Shown here one piece after another: positions 30,757-41,500 of a stretch of DNA of 64,000 bases. The stretch's first letter is position 1, and each line of letters opens with the position of its first letter. The notes under the pieces are model-generated. The model saw only the letters and a program-made list of their open reading frames with translations, did not search any database and had not been told where the DNA came from. Made by a program: the position numbers and the translations under genes. Source of the DNA: Pythium myriotylum (lineage: Eukaryota; Oomycota; Peronosporomycetes; Pythiales; Pythiaceae); assembly GCA_023091665.1 (NCBI GenBank), contig JALJCQ010000009.1:1364001-1428000 (forward strand). The letters are read 5' to 3'.

Positions 30757-31335
30757 CGTGGGGGTCTCTGCGCGGCGTCGACCGATCTGCCGAGTGGCCA
30801 GCGCCTGCTTCGACCGAGGCGGAGCTTCTCTTCTGCCGCCGGATGATTCGATAGAAGCAGCCAATCCGCGCGGTCGCCAGTGAGGATTCCATGCGCGCAG
30901 AGTGTTGATGGTCAACACTCTCGGTCGCTGCGCCGTCTGCCGCGCGCATCCCTCCGCCGTCATTCTCCTTGGAAGGAAGCAGCGAGTGAAGGCCGCGCGC
31001 GGAGCTTCCTCACGTCGCGCTCGCCGCGTCGCCTCTCCGTCGTCGTGGCCTCTCAAGAGCTACTAGTACGACCGCGCTCGTCTTTTCAAGGCGGCGAAGG
31101 AGCGACAGGGCGGCAGACGACGAGCGAGCGCGAGAAGCGCACGGCCAGCGGCATGGGCAGCAAGCAGATCGAGAGAAGCTGGTGACGATGGCCGGAAGCT
31201 TGGCAAGTTCTGGTTTTCGGTGTTTGCCCGGTAGGTATTTGTATGGTTTATCGAAGTTGGAGTGATGGTTTGGAGGAGTTAAACGGGTATTTTTTCGTTT
31301 TTATCTGGTTTACTCTCTCCTCCAAACGTGCATTC

Positions 31336-34300
31336 TCACGCAGTGACGTTAATGGGCTGGCGGCAAGTGGGGCAGAGTCTCGCCTCGCCTGCCGCTGAGC
31401 TCTCGAGCAGGCTGCGTAGACAGCGCTGGTGGAGCTCGTGGTGGCAGGGCGAGAGCACGGCCGAGGCCTCGCTCGCGAGCTCCTTCTGGCAGATCACGCA
31501 GATCATCTCGTGCAAGGGTTTCGTCAACGCGAGCCCTGCACGCGTGCCCAGCGAGGCCGAGATCGAGTGGAACGTCGTCTTGAGCTCGTCGCCTGTAAGC
31601 ACCTGGCAGTACGACCCACCCAGCAGCTCCGCGAGCCACTCGAGCATACCCAGGTTCACGTGGCCAAAGCCCACTGCGAAAGACTGGAGACCGTACCTGA
31701 CGTAGGTTTCGGCGATATGCTTGGCCAGTGCGTCGCCCTCATGGCCCTCGGCCGGGTGGCCGTCGGAGAAGAAGACGACGACAGGCTTGTACGTCTCGAA
31801 GTTCATGCGCGAGATCACTTCGTTTGCGGCGCGCAGAGCCGCAGAGAAAGAGGTGCCCCCGCCGCGGAACGGTGCCTCGGCATTTGTCATGGCTGTGATG
31901 GGTTCGGCCTCCCACGCGATATGGGCCGTGCCGTCGAACGTAATAACCGAGACTAGATCGAGCGTCGATCCATCGTCCACGCGGTTCTGCAAGTAGGCGC
32001 GGAAGGCTTCGTTCAGTCGTGTCCACGCCGACCCACGCATGGACCCAGATGCGTCGAGCACAAACACGTGGTGGATCTTGTCACTCACAGTAACGTGGGA
32101 GCACTGAAACTTATGGCCGCTCACGTATGTAAACCCGTCGTCTGCTCCGTTCGGGTGACACAGTTCGTGCCACGCCGGAAGAACGCAATAAGAGACCCCC
32201 TTGTCCTCGTGGTCTGGCGCGTCGCAGTGATAAGAGCACTTGGCAAACTCTTCGCGTTCCTGGATGGATGCGCATGGATCCTCCCAACCAAGTGTGTCCC
32301 AGAACCGCTCGTGCAAAACCTCATCTTGCTCCTTGTCGGGCTTTGGCTCCAGCTCCAGCTTGCAATGCCGACGCATGTCCTCTCGGCTGCCTTGGTACAC
32401 ACACTCGTCATTCGCATTCTCCTTCTCACAGTCCAGAAAGTGTACATGGCCTCGCCCCATCTTGGAACAGTAGAGATTACACATCTCAGCTGTGCCTCGC
32501 TCTCCAGCCGTGTACTTCCGGTCGATCAGGTCGATCGAGGCTTCGTCCGAGAGAAAGAAAGTGTTGCGCATGTTGCCGTGGGTCGTCTTGTGCAGTCCGC
32601 TGTGGCCATGTTCCTTCATGCAATAGTACGAGCAGCACGGACAGCGCACATCACAGTAGTGAATCACTTGATTCTCAAACTCCGAGCTCTTCGTCTCTTC
32701 GTCGCCATCGTGCAAGTGGCTAGAGTGAACACACGTGTGGTGGCCGCTGTGAACCATCTGACCGGGCGCCAATTTTCGCGCGCATTTCTTACGCGAGCCG
32801 TTCATCTCTTGAAACGTGTACTGGAACGATCCACGAGCACCCACAAACGTCTTCGATGACTGCTTCAGCATCACGTCGATGTGGCAAATACCATCTTGAC
32901 CACACATCTCCGGACACGCATGGGCTTCCTCGCACATGTGAATAGTCGGTTTCTCGGATGAGGCGTCGAACATGCCGCCAGCTTTGGCCGCCAAGTCTGG
33001 GTTCTCGACGTCGAAGGCGACCTTGACGTCGGTGTGGCCGTGGAAGTGGTCGGTTGAACTGCAGCTGCGGTTGCAACCTTCCATGATGCAGCGCGAGAGG
33101 CATCGGTCGACCTCACATTTGTGAGCCGTGTGAGGGACTTCGAAGTCCATGACGCAGCGCCGCGTGCAGCTAGGAGCGAGACATGGCTGGCCGCACTTGT
33201 GGAGACCGACTGAACAGCGGTGATCCTCGGTATCCTCGTGGCCAGCCTTCTTGCTACAAAGTCTACCACAGTTACTGGCGCCCTCAAGGACACAGGGCTT
33301 GCCACATGTGTGGTCTCCTTTGTCACACTCGCAGCGTCCATCGTGCCCTGCAGGCTTCGAACACTGCGGCTTGATGTCGTCGTCATCAGGATCGCTGCAG
33401 TAGCTGCAAGGGCCCAAGCATTTGTGACTAGTGGCACAGTCATGAGCGTGGTCGCCATCGGTTGTGTGAGTCGACGCCTTCATGCAGCCCAGCTGGCACT
33501 CGGAACATGAGTCAAGACAACGCACAAAGAGTGTCTGTAACTGACTAAGAGCTTGCTGCTCGGTGGCATTCCAGGCCTCAGGCAGTCGATCGCCGAACAC
33601 GGAGCGGCTCCACTTCTGGACTCGCATACAGCGTCGACGAATGACAAAGCTCAGGAAGACATCGAAATCATGCTGCTGGTTCTTAGTCACAATCTGCTCA
33701 CCCCGAGACGCGTTGCATAGGTCGACAAACGTCATAAACAATACTCGAATCGCACTTGAAACGGCGGCACTTCGTTCACTCGCCAACAGCTCCATACTCG
33801 GACCGAGATCGATTACATCGTCATCGACATCGTTGAGTAAAGTCGATACGGCGAGTTGACGCCATTTCGCAGCCAATGATGGATTCGCTGTACAGAGCTC
33901 GTCGAGATCGGCCGTAATGTACTCACCCGACGCAGCTATGATCAACTTGTCCGGCTGAACCAACTTCGCCGTGCTCTTACCCTTTGTCTCATCGTATCCG
34001 TTCACCACGCCGCCAAAGCGCAAAATGCTCGACAACGTCTTCAAGGATTCTGCGATCTTCATGCGCAAAGTACTTTCATCGAGAGACGTCCAGTCAAGAA
34101 TCGAGACCTTGGCCAGCAGCAGCCGAACACAGTCCAAAAACGCCTTACCCGAAGGGAAACCAGCCTTCGAGTTACCGCACAGTTGCTTCTCAATATGTCG
34201 TTGCACGTGCGACAACGACCGATAATATCCGAGCGTCCCCAACGGCGGTGAACAATTGATCTCCAACTGACCCGCATACATGTCCGTCAAAAAGTTCTGC

Positions 34301-37300
34301 TCCCTGTTTGATTCCAACAAACGCTGGAACTTGGTCACGAACTCGCCCACCACTCCCTTCTGGTCGTTTGGGTTCACATCCTTCACAGACATGTACAGCT
34401 TCCCACGGAACAACTGCGGGTCGTTCTTGATCAGCTGCGACCCCTTCTGGAACTTGGAGAACAGATCGTCGATCTCCTTGTCCAGACGCATCTCCATACG
34501 GAAGATCGTCAGCATCGACACAGACGCATTCAACACAGACAAGAACACGTCCTCTTGCTCCGTGCGCTCGAACGACCCGAGACCTTCGAAGTCAATCACC
34601 ACCAACATCACACCGTTCGGCAAGAAACGAACACTCATCCACGCACCGTCTGTGCATCGAGCACCAGAGATCGCGAACGAAGTGCCCGTAAGGTGGTTGA
34701 GGAAGTAGCTCTTGCCAGTGGACTGTTTGCCCATGGAGGTGATCACGACACACTGCCTACCCCATGATGCCAGCAATGGGGAGAGCAAACCAAAGCGAAG
34801 CTTCATCGCGATATCGGTCGAACTAACAGACTTGTCTTCGCTGACGTCGTCCTGTGGTTTGGACTGGCCGTCCATCATCAGTGTGAGTGAGTTGAACTCT
34901 GCGCGGCAGATCTGCATGGGCACAAACGTCACTAGCTCTCGAAGTAGCGTCGCCACGGGTTGTAGGGAAACGCTTGCGTATACTTCACTTGCTAGGTCGC
35001 GCGAACGGGGGCCACAGTAAACCTCAACGTTTCGAGTACCAAGATCCAGCCCGTACAGAGGCTTGTTGATCTGTTCGAGCTTCTCCAACACAAGACCTAG
35101 CAGCTTTTGGCAGCCATCGTTAAGGTCGCTACTTTCGTCTCCTTTTTCGGCGTCGCATGCAAACGACAAGGTGAGTGTTTGACGGGCCATGCCAGTGACA
35201 TTGCGAAAGAGCTCTGCACGAACAGGAAATTTCTCGTAAAGATGGTAGAACGTCCACAGCCAGTGCAGCGACAGCATTTTGACCCGTGAGATACCGCCTG
35301 AGTCGCCCTCACTGTCACCGGAACGAGCACCGTTGACAGAACGAATTCGATATGATTCGCTCTTCAGAGATGCCTCCAATTTGAAGGCGTAAATCGCACC
35401 GCCTTCTTGGTCAACAATGATAAGAGAGTCATCAAGGACTTGATACTTTGGCCCGTTTATCTGTGGAGGAAGCATTGCGGGCATTGATTGCGGTAGTTCG
35501 CGCATGTCTTCCGCTGCAATAAACTTTAGCACTGATGCAGCGCTATCACCGTTGATCTCAATCCAACCGAGAACATTTCCGTCCATCACACGGACAAGCC
35601 TTGCCTTGTCTTCCGTCCCGCGTGGGAATCCAATCGGTACCTTTCGAGATGTCTGCTGATTCCGCGTGTTCAGGGACTGCATAGATCCTTCGTGATCCAC
35701 CATATAGAGGATTCCATCGGACAAAACCATATCCTTTACAGGCATCACAAGCGATGTAAGGGCGAGGTTTAACGTGCGAATCGTCTCCATTGCCTTGAAC
35801 TTGTCGTCGAGGCGATAGACCCCAGCCTTGCCCGAAACATCCGCAAGGACGAGTAGACGCTCCTTCTCATAATAGTCGCAGAGGGTTGATAAACGCGTGA
35901 CCTCGCGAATATGGTACTCTTGCGGTAAGATTCTTTTGCCCCGCACCTCGAGCCCAAATTCGACTCGCCGAACAAATGTTCTATCGTGAGCTGTAGAGAT
36001 AACGAGGATTGAGCGCGTCTGCACGGTAAACACTTGGAGGAGCGTCTCGCCTTTGTGCAGGTCGGCACAGCCCAAGTAGATAAGACTTCTACCCGAAGAA
36101 ACCGAGTTAGGCGGTTTGAAGCTCCAAACATGGATCTGGTCGCGCGAGGGTAGGAGCTCTTCTTCCTCAATTGAGCAAAGTATAGGTTGGCCCAGCCGAT
36201 ATTGTTGAACGTTAATGTAAGCTTGTAGGCCGTGCAGCTCTGACCGAGACCAAGAGTCGAGAAGCTGCTCGAAGGCATTGGAGATCAACGCATCACGATC
36301 CTCTTCCCATTTTTGATCGAGCTGCTTCATCTTTATCTCGGTCTTCTTCAAAGCTGCAAGTGCTTGAATCTTGTCATACACGGATGTGACCTCAGCCCAC
36401 CACACCTGCTTCATTGACTCGAGTGGCACTTGCATCCGATCTCTAAATCTTTCCGACAAGTCATTAGAATCACCGAACAAAAGTGATGACACTTTGCCAA
36501 AGAAGCTCCTTCTTAGAGACACAGTCGGGAGATATTTGGCTTTCGTCGTTGGCGCGAGCTGCAAAGCGTCTTCAAACTCTGCAGTAAAGCCGTTTTCAAA
36601 CAGTTCTTGGAATCGAGGGATCATCCGAGGAAGGCGAGCGGGTAAGTGGAGAACCACGACTGTGTGATTCGTTGGCATAAAGTCATCTGACCGCAGGTCT
36701 TGGACGCACTGTTTCAGGAAGTCGATTGATTCAGCGATTCTCCCCTCGTCACAGAGCGCGTCGAGATCGAAAACCAGGTGCCCAATAGCCTCGAGTTTGT
36801 CTCGCAACTTGCCGACACTACTCGCAACCTTTTCTCGCACCTCGAGCTCCGCGTCGATACGCTGCACCCGAAGCTTTTCGTGAGCCTCGTCAATTTTTTC
36901 CTGAGGCCACTCGTCACACTCCCGCAGAATGGCTTCGATCATCTCTTTGGACCAAAATATTGAGCTCACACGCAGATCAAAACGATCTGTCCCGCGGAGA
37001 AGCCACTTGGCGAACTCGATCGGTGAGTTGAATGACTTTCGTCCGGGGAGTTTGAGTCGCTTGGACGGCGGGGACTTGGAGATTGTGACGACGGCGGGAA
37101 AGCTGCCTTTGACCACATCCAGCTTGTCCGCGAATCGGATCGAGTTGGGAAGCACATCGACTTGGTCTTCGATGGTCCACACATCATCCTTTGCGTCCAG
37201 TTGCTGCTCGACGTGGAACGCGGCCGAGTACGATCGCCACTCTTCGTCACTTCCGTTGCCGCCGTCGTCGTCGCGCTGGCTGAACTCCTCGAAGGTCGTC

Positions 37301-37866
37301 TTGTCCTGCTGTGAGAGACAGCATGTCACGTCGCTCGTCAAACACGTGAGCAGCCGCAACAAATACGCGGGCGTCTCGCGCAAGCGGTCGGCGTGGAAGT
37401 ATTCGTCCACAAGCCACGGAAACACGATTGCTGTCTTGACGCCGTCCTCTAGCTCCACGACGACAGCGTACAGCCCGAGGTCTTGCGGCTGGAGGCATTG
37501 GTCCATGCCGTCGTCCCATGCATGGAGCGCCTGCAGCTGGAACTTGACTTGCGGCTGCTTGCCAAAGAGCCCGACGACGCGCACGCTCGGGTCAGCGCCG
37601 TGGCCGTCGAAGACGTCGTGGCGCAGGAAGCGCGCGAAGTCGTCGTCGAACTCGCGCGCCTCGAGCAGCTCAAACTCAAAGTCCTTGGGGTTGACGCTCG
37701 GCAGCGCGCCCAGCACGCACGCGAGCCGCAGCACCTCGAGCTCCTCGAGAATGGGCTTGAGCACGTCCACTTCGTTCTGCGTCTCGAGCTGCAGCGACAG
37801 CACGCGGAAGCAGGCCGCGCTGACGACGCGACCGCGGTGCGGCGCCGCGCGCTCGTCGCTCGCCAT
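31336..37866 (-). CDS. giant GTPase-VWA-RING protein, copy B
   Basis: One open frame of 2176 residues from ATG 37866 (MASDERAAPHRGRVVSAACF), same domain order as copy A. The GTPase (GKQSTGKS, RCTDGAWMSVRF, VVIDFEGLGS) is the part most like A. The Cys/His array includes GHDGRCECDKGDHTCGKPC and KCGQPCLAPSCTRRC. The VWA reads HHVFVLDASGSMRGSAW with GGGTSFSAAL, and the RING reads CVICQKELA, SPCHHELHQRC, LCPTC. The N-terminal half has diverged strongly from A. A 1783-base block (33158-34940) is almost identical to copy C. The start is 261 bases from the divergent small gene at 38127, so they may share a promoter. Confidence 0.86.
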   Translation of the reverse strand: MASDERAAPHRGRVVSAACFRVLSLQLETQNEVDVLKPILEELEVLRLACVLGALPSVNPKDFEFELLEAREFDDDFARFLRHDVFDGHGADPSVRVVGLFGKQPQVKFQLQALHAWDDGMDQCLQPQDLGLYAVVVELEDGVKTAIVFPWLVDEYFHADRLRETPAYLLRLLTCLTSDVTCCLSQQDKTTFEEFSQRDDDGGNGSDEEWRSYSAAFHVEQQLDAKDDVWTIEDQVDVLPNSIRFADKLDVVKGSFPAVVTISKSPPSKRLKLPGRKSFNSPIEFAKWLLRGTDRFDLRVSSIFWSKEMIEAILRECDEWPQEKIDEAHEKLRVQRIDAELEVREKVASSVGKLRDKLEAIGHLVFDLDALCDEGRIAESIDFLKQCVQDLRSDDFMPTNHTVVVLHLPARLPRMIPRFQELFENGFTAEFEDALQLAPTTKAKYLPTVSLRRSFFGKVSSLLFGDSNDLSERFRDRMQVPLESMKQVWWAEVTSVYDKIQALAALKKTEIKMKQLDQKWEEDRDALISNAFEQLLDSWSRSELHGLQAYINVQQYRLGQPILCSIEEEELLPSRDQIHVWSFKPPNSVSSGRSLIYLGCADLHKGETLLQVFTVQTRSILVISTAHDRTFVRRVEFGLEVRGKRILPQEYHIREVTRLSTLCDYYEKERLLVLADVSGKAGVYRLDDKFKAMETIRTLNLALTSLVMPVKDMVLSDGILYMVDHEGSMQSLNTRNQQTSRKVPIGFPRGTEDKARLVRVMDGNVLGWIEINGDSAASVLKFIAAEDMRELPQSMPAMLPPQINGPKYQVLDDSLIIVDQEGGAIYAFKLEASLKSESYRIRSVNGARSGDSEGDSGGISRVKMLSLHWLWTFYHLYEKFPVRAELFRNVTGMARQTLTLSFACDAEKGDESSDLNDGCQKLLGLVLEKLEQINKPLYGLDLGTRNVEVYCGPRSRDLASEVYASVSLQPVATLLRELVTFVPMQICRAEFNSLTLMMDGQSKPQDDVSEDKSVSSTDIAMKLRFGLLSPLLASWGRQCVVITSMGKQSTGKSYFLNHLTGTSFAISGARCTDGAWMSVRFLPNGVMLVVIDFEGLGSFERTEQEDVFLSVLNASVSMLTIFRMEMRLDKEIDDLFSKFQKGSQLIKNDPQLFRGKLYMSVKDVNPNDQKGVVGEFVTKFQRLLESNREQNFLTDMYAGQLEINCSPPLGTLGYYRSLSHVQRHIEKQLCGNSKAGFPSGKAFLDCVRLLLAKVSILDWTSLDESTLRMKIAESLKTLSSILRFGGVVNGYDETKGKSTAKLVQPDKLIIAASGEYITADLDELCTANPSLAAKWRQLAVSTLLNDVDDDVIDLGPSMELLASERSAAVSSAIRVLFMTFVDLCNASRGEQIVTKNQQHDFDVFLSFVIRRRCMRVQKWSRSVFGDRLPEAWNATEQQALSQLQTLFVRCLDSCSECQLGCMKASTHTTDGDHAHDCATSHKCLGPCSYCSDPDDDDIKPQCSKPAGHDGRCECDKGDHTCGKPCVLEGASNCGRLCSKKAGHEDTEDHRCSVGLHKCGQPCLAPSCTRRCVMDFEVPHTAHKCEVDRCLSRCIMEGCNRSCSSTDHFHGHTDVKVAFDVENPDLAAKAGGMFDASSEKPTIHMCEEAHACPEMCGQDGICHIDVMLKQSSKTFVGARGSFQYTFQEMNGSRKKCARKLAPGQMVHSGHHTCVHSSHLHDGDEETKSSEFENQVIHYCDVRCPCCSYYCMKEHGHSGLHKTTHGNMRNTFFLSDEASIDLIDRKYTAGERGTAEMCNLYCSKMGRGHVHFLDCEKENANDECVYQGSREDMRRHCKLELEPKPDKEQDEVLHERFWDTLGWEDPCASIQEREEFAKCSYHCDAPDHEDKGVSYCVLPAWHELCHPNGADDGFTYVSGHKFQCSHVTVSDKIHHVFVLDASGSMRGSAWTRLNEAFRAYLQNRVDDGSTLDLVSVITFDGTAHIAWEAEPITAMTNAEAPFRGGGTSFSAALRAANEVISRMNFETYKPVVVFFSDGHPAEGHEGDALAKHIAETYVRYGLQSFAVGFGHVNLGMLEWLAELLGGSYCQVLTGDELKTTFHSISASLGTRAGLALTKPLHEMICVICQKELASEASAVLSPCHHELHQRCLRSLLESSAAGEARLCPTCRQPINVTA
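33158..34940. repeat. near-identical block shared with copy C (partner 39610-41392)
   Basis: Offset 6452 is constant, so there are no indels. The one base difference I noticed is at 34808 versus 41260 (Ala to Val). On both sides similarity drops abruptly, although both flanks still encode the same protein regions. The block covers the GTPase, the helical part behind it and the first half of the Cys array. Confidence 0.9.
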
Positions 37867-38126
37867 GCTCCGTCTGGCTTGCTCAGGGCGTGGGTGGCGA
37901 GGGAAATGGCGCCTCTGCCGGGTCCACGCAGATGCGACGGAGTATCCTGAGGATATGGCGGGAAACGTCGCTTCTCCCAAGACCAGCACTCACGGAGCGC
38001 AACGGGAAGTCAGCAGGCGCTTGTTCTCGCCACTCGACCGGCCGCACATCTCTTGACAAGCTCGCGACACGCTCCGTCGAGCGTGCAGTCGTGTTCTCTC
38101 CGTCTTCCAAGCCTTCGACTGCACCC

Positions 38127-38468
38127 ATGGACTACCTCTCGCAGGCCGCGAATGCCGCGCGCGCCGCGGCGGCTATGGCGCCCGAGGGCACGGGCAAAGT
38201 GCTCGCGTGCGGCGCCGTCGGCGCGGCGGCCGTGCCGCTCGTGGGCGTGGCGGCCGGCGCGCTCGTGCCGTCGGCCATGTCCTTCTTCGGCACGGTCGTC
38301 CCGGGCGTCGGCACCTTCCACGCGGCCGGCGGCGTGGCCGCGACGCTCCAGTACACGGCGGCGACCTACACGACGGCGAGCGCCGCGACGGTGGGCGGCG
38401 TCGTCGGCGCGGCGGGGGCCACGGCCGTCGCGGCAGGCAGGCGACTCGCCGGGTGGGCGGGCTACTGA
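38127..38468 (+). CDS. small Gly/Ala-rich membrane protein, IFI6/IFI27 (ISG12)-like
   Basis: This 113-residue single-exon gene starts at ATG 38127 (MDYLSQAANAARAAAAMAPE); a longer in-frame extension to 37890 overlaps copy B's start and is unlikely. The chain is a run of Gly/Ala/Val-rich hydrophobic segments: VLACGAVGAAAVPLVGVAAG, LVPSAMSFFGTVVPGVGTF, AAGGVAATLQYTAATY and VGGVVGAAGATAVAAG. The alternating small-residue pattern and GVAATLQ resemble the IFI6/IFI27 (ISG12) family, whose animal members are small mitochondrial or ER membrane proteins tied to apoptosis and antiviral responses. The match is by composition and short motifs only. It is the only plus-strand gene inside the giant array. 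Confidence 0.6.
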   Translation: MDYLSQAANAARAAAAMAPEGTGKVLACGAVGAAAVPLVGVAAGALVPSAMSFFGTVVPGVGTFHAAGGVAATLQYTAATYTTASAATVGGVVGAAGATAVAAGRRLAGWAGY

Positions 38469-38580
38469 GCAAGCAGCTCATCATATTGCCAATCAAAATC
38501 GATTTTTTCGTGTTTACAACGGGCTTTACACTCTCTTTTGGGGCAATTGTTCTGTTTTAGTACGGTTCCACTTCTGCTCC

Positions 38581-41500
38581 TCACCCGAGGAAATCCACGA
38601 CGCAGCGGCAAGTGGGGCACTGGCTCGCTTCTCCTGCCTCCTCGGCTCTCGCCACGAGCGAGTGCAGGCACCGACGGTGGAGCTCGTGGCTGCACGGCGA
38701 GAGAGTCGTTACCGTCTCGCTCGCCAGTGGCTTCTGGCAGATCACGCAGAGCGTCTCGGTGGTCGTCGCCAGCCCCGAACGCGAGCCCAGCGAGGCCGAG
38801 ATCGAGTGGAACGTCGTCTTGAGCTCGTCGCCCGTGAGCACGTGGCGGTACGACCCGCCCAGATGTGCGGCCACGCGCTCCAACACCGTCAAGTTGGTGC
38901 GGCCAAAGCCCACGGCGAAGGCCTCGAGTCCGTACTTGGCGTAGCTCTAAGCAACGTGGGCCGCGAGCTGCTCGCCCTGGAGCGGGTCGCTTGACTGGCC
39001 GTCCGAGAACAACACGAGCATGGGCTTGAACGTCTCAAAGGCCACGCGCGAGAGTACTTCGTTCGCAGCTCGTAGCGCCCCGGCAAACGACGTGCCACCG
39101 CCGCGAAACGGAACGATCTCCGTTGACAAAGTGGTCACATTCCTCCCTTCCCACAAGATCGAAGCAGAACTGGTGAACGTGACGTCCCACCGTCCCTGAC
39201 GCGGTTCGCCACGTACTCGCGAAAAGCGGCGTTGAGTTTGTCCCACGCGTCTCCTTGCGTCGATCCTGAGGCGTCCAGCACGAACACATGATGTATTATA
39301 CTGCCCGCCGCTACGTGCGAACACTCAAACTTGTGACCAGAGACGTATGAGGAACGGTCGAAGCCCGCAGATGGCTTCGTCGCCGGCTCATGCCACGCTG
39401 AGAGAGCGCAAAAAGACTGTTCCTTGCCGTCGTGGTCGGGCGCGTCACACTTGTACGGACATTTGGCGAACTCCTCTCGCTCCTGTCTCGATATGCACGG
39501 GTCCTCCCACCCGAGAGTCTCCCCGAACCGTTCGTGCAAAACCTCATCTTGGTCCTTGTCGGGCTTTGGCTCCAGCTCCAGCTTGCAATGCCGACGCATG
39601 TCCTCTCGGCGCCGCGTGCAGCTAGGAGCGAGACATGGCTGGCCGCACTTGTGGAGACCGACTGAACAGCGGTGATCCTCGGTATCCTCGTGGCCAGCCT
39701 TCTTGCTACAAAGTCTACCACAGTTACTGGCGCCCTCAAGGACACAGGGCTTGCCACATGTGTGGTCTCCTTTGTCACACTCGCAGCGTCCATCGTGCCC
39801 TGCAGGCTTCGAACACTGCGGCTTGATGTCGTCGTCATCAGGATCGCTGCAGTAGCTGCAAGGGCCCAAGCATTTGTGACTAGTGGCACAGTCATGAGCG
39901 TGGTCGCCATCGGTTGTGTGAGTCGACGCCTTCATGCAGCCCAGCTGGCACTCGGAACATGAGTCAAGACAACGCACAAAGAGTGTCTGTAACTGACTAA
40001 GAGCTTGCTGCTCGGTGGCATTCCAGGCCTCAGGCAGTCGATCGCCGAACACGGAGCGGCTCCACTTCTGGACTCGCATACAGCGTCGACGAATGACAAA
40101 GCTCAGGAAGACATCGAAATCATGCTGCTGGTTCTTAGTCACAATCTGCTCACCCCGAGACGCGTTGCATAGGTCGACAAACGTCATAAACAATACTCGA
40201 ATCGCACTTGAAACGGCGGCACTTCGTTCACTCGCCAACAGCTCCATACTCGGACCGAGATCGATTACATCGTCATCGACATCGTTGAGTAAAGTCGATA
40301 CGGCGAGTTGACGCCATTTCGCAGCCAATGATGGATTCGCTGTACAGAGCTCGTCGAGATCGGCCGTAATGTACTCACCCGACGCAGCTATGATCAACTT
40401 GTCCGGCTGAACCAACTTCGCCGTGCTCTTACCCTTTGTCTCATCGTATCCGTTCACCACGCCGCCAAAGCGCAAAATGCTCGACAACGTCTTCAAGGAT
40501 TCTGCGATCTTCATGCGCAAAGTACTTTCATCGAGAGACGTCCAGTCAAGAATCGAGACCTTGGCCAGCAGCAGCCGAACACAGTCCAAAAACGCCTTAC
40601 CCGAAGGGAAACCAGCCTTCGAGTTACCGCACAGTTGCTTCTCAATATGTCGTTGCACGTGCGACAACGACCGATAATATCCGAGCGTCCCCAACGGCGG
40701 TGAACAATTGATCTCCAACTGACCCGCATACATGTCCGTCAAAAAGTTCTGCTCCCTGTTTGATTCCAACAAACGCTGGAACTTGGTCACGAACTCGCCC
40801 ACCACTCCCTTCTGGTCGTTTGGGTTCACATCCTTCACAGACATGTACAGCTTCCCACGGAACAACTGCGGGTCGTTCTTGATCAGCTGCGACCCCTTCT
40901 GGAACTTGGAGAACAGATCGTCGATCTCCTTGTCCAGACGCATCTCCATACGGAAGATCGTCAGCATCGACACAGACGCATTCAACACAGACAAGAACAC
41001 GTCCTCTTGCTCCGTGCGCTCGAACGACCCGAGACCTTCGAAGTCAATCACCACCAACATCACACCGTTCGGCAAGAAACGAACACTCATCCACGCACCG
41101 TCTGTGCATCGAGCACCAGAGATCGCGAACGAAGTGCCCGTAAGGTGGTTGAGGAAGTAGCTCTTGCCAGTGGACTGTTTGCCCATGGAGGTGATCACGA
41201 CACACTGCCTACCCCATGATGCCAGCAATGGGGAGAGCAAACCAAAGCGAAGCTTCATCACGATATCGGTCGAACTAACAGACTTGTCTTCGCTGACGTC
41301 GTCCTGTGGTTTGGACTGGCCGTCCATCATCAGTGTGAGTGAGTTGAACTCTGCGCGGCAGATCTGCATGGGCACAAACGTCACTAGCTCTCTGATAAAT
41401 GTCGCCACTGACTGCGGATCGATGTAATCATATTGGTTGTTCTCTATCGCGCACTCTCCACACGAGATTGAGCAAGAATTGCTCGCAAGCTTTAGCCCAT

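Noticed and set aside
30757..31056. 100-residue N-terminal extension of copy A
   Set aside because: Arg-rich, without counterpart in B, C or D; all four align only from just before VSAACFRV.
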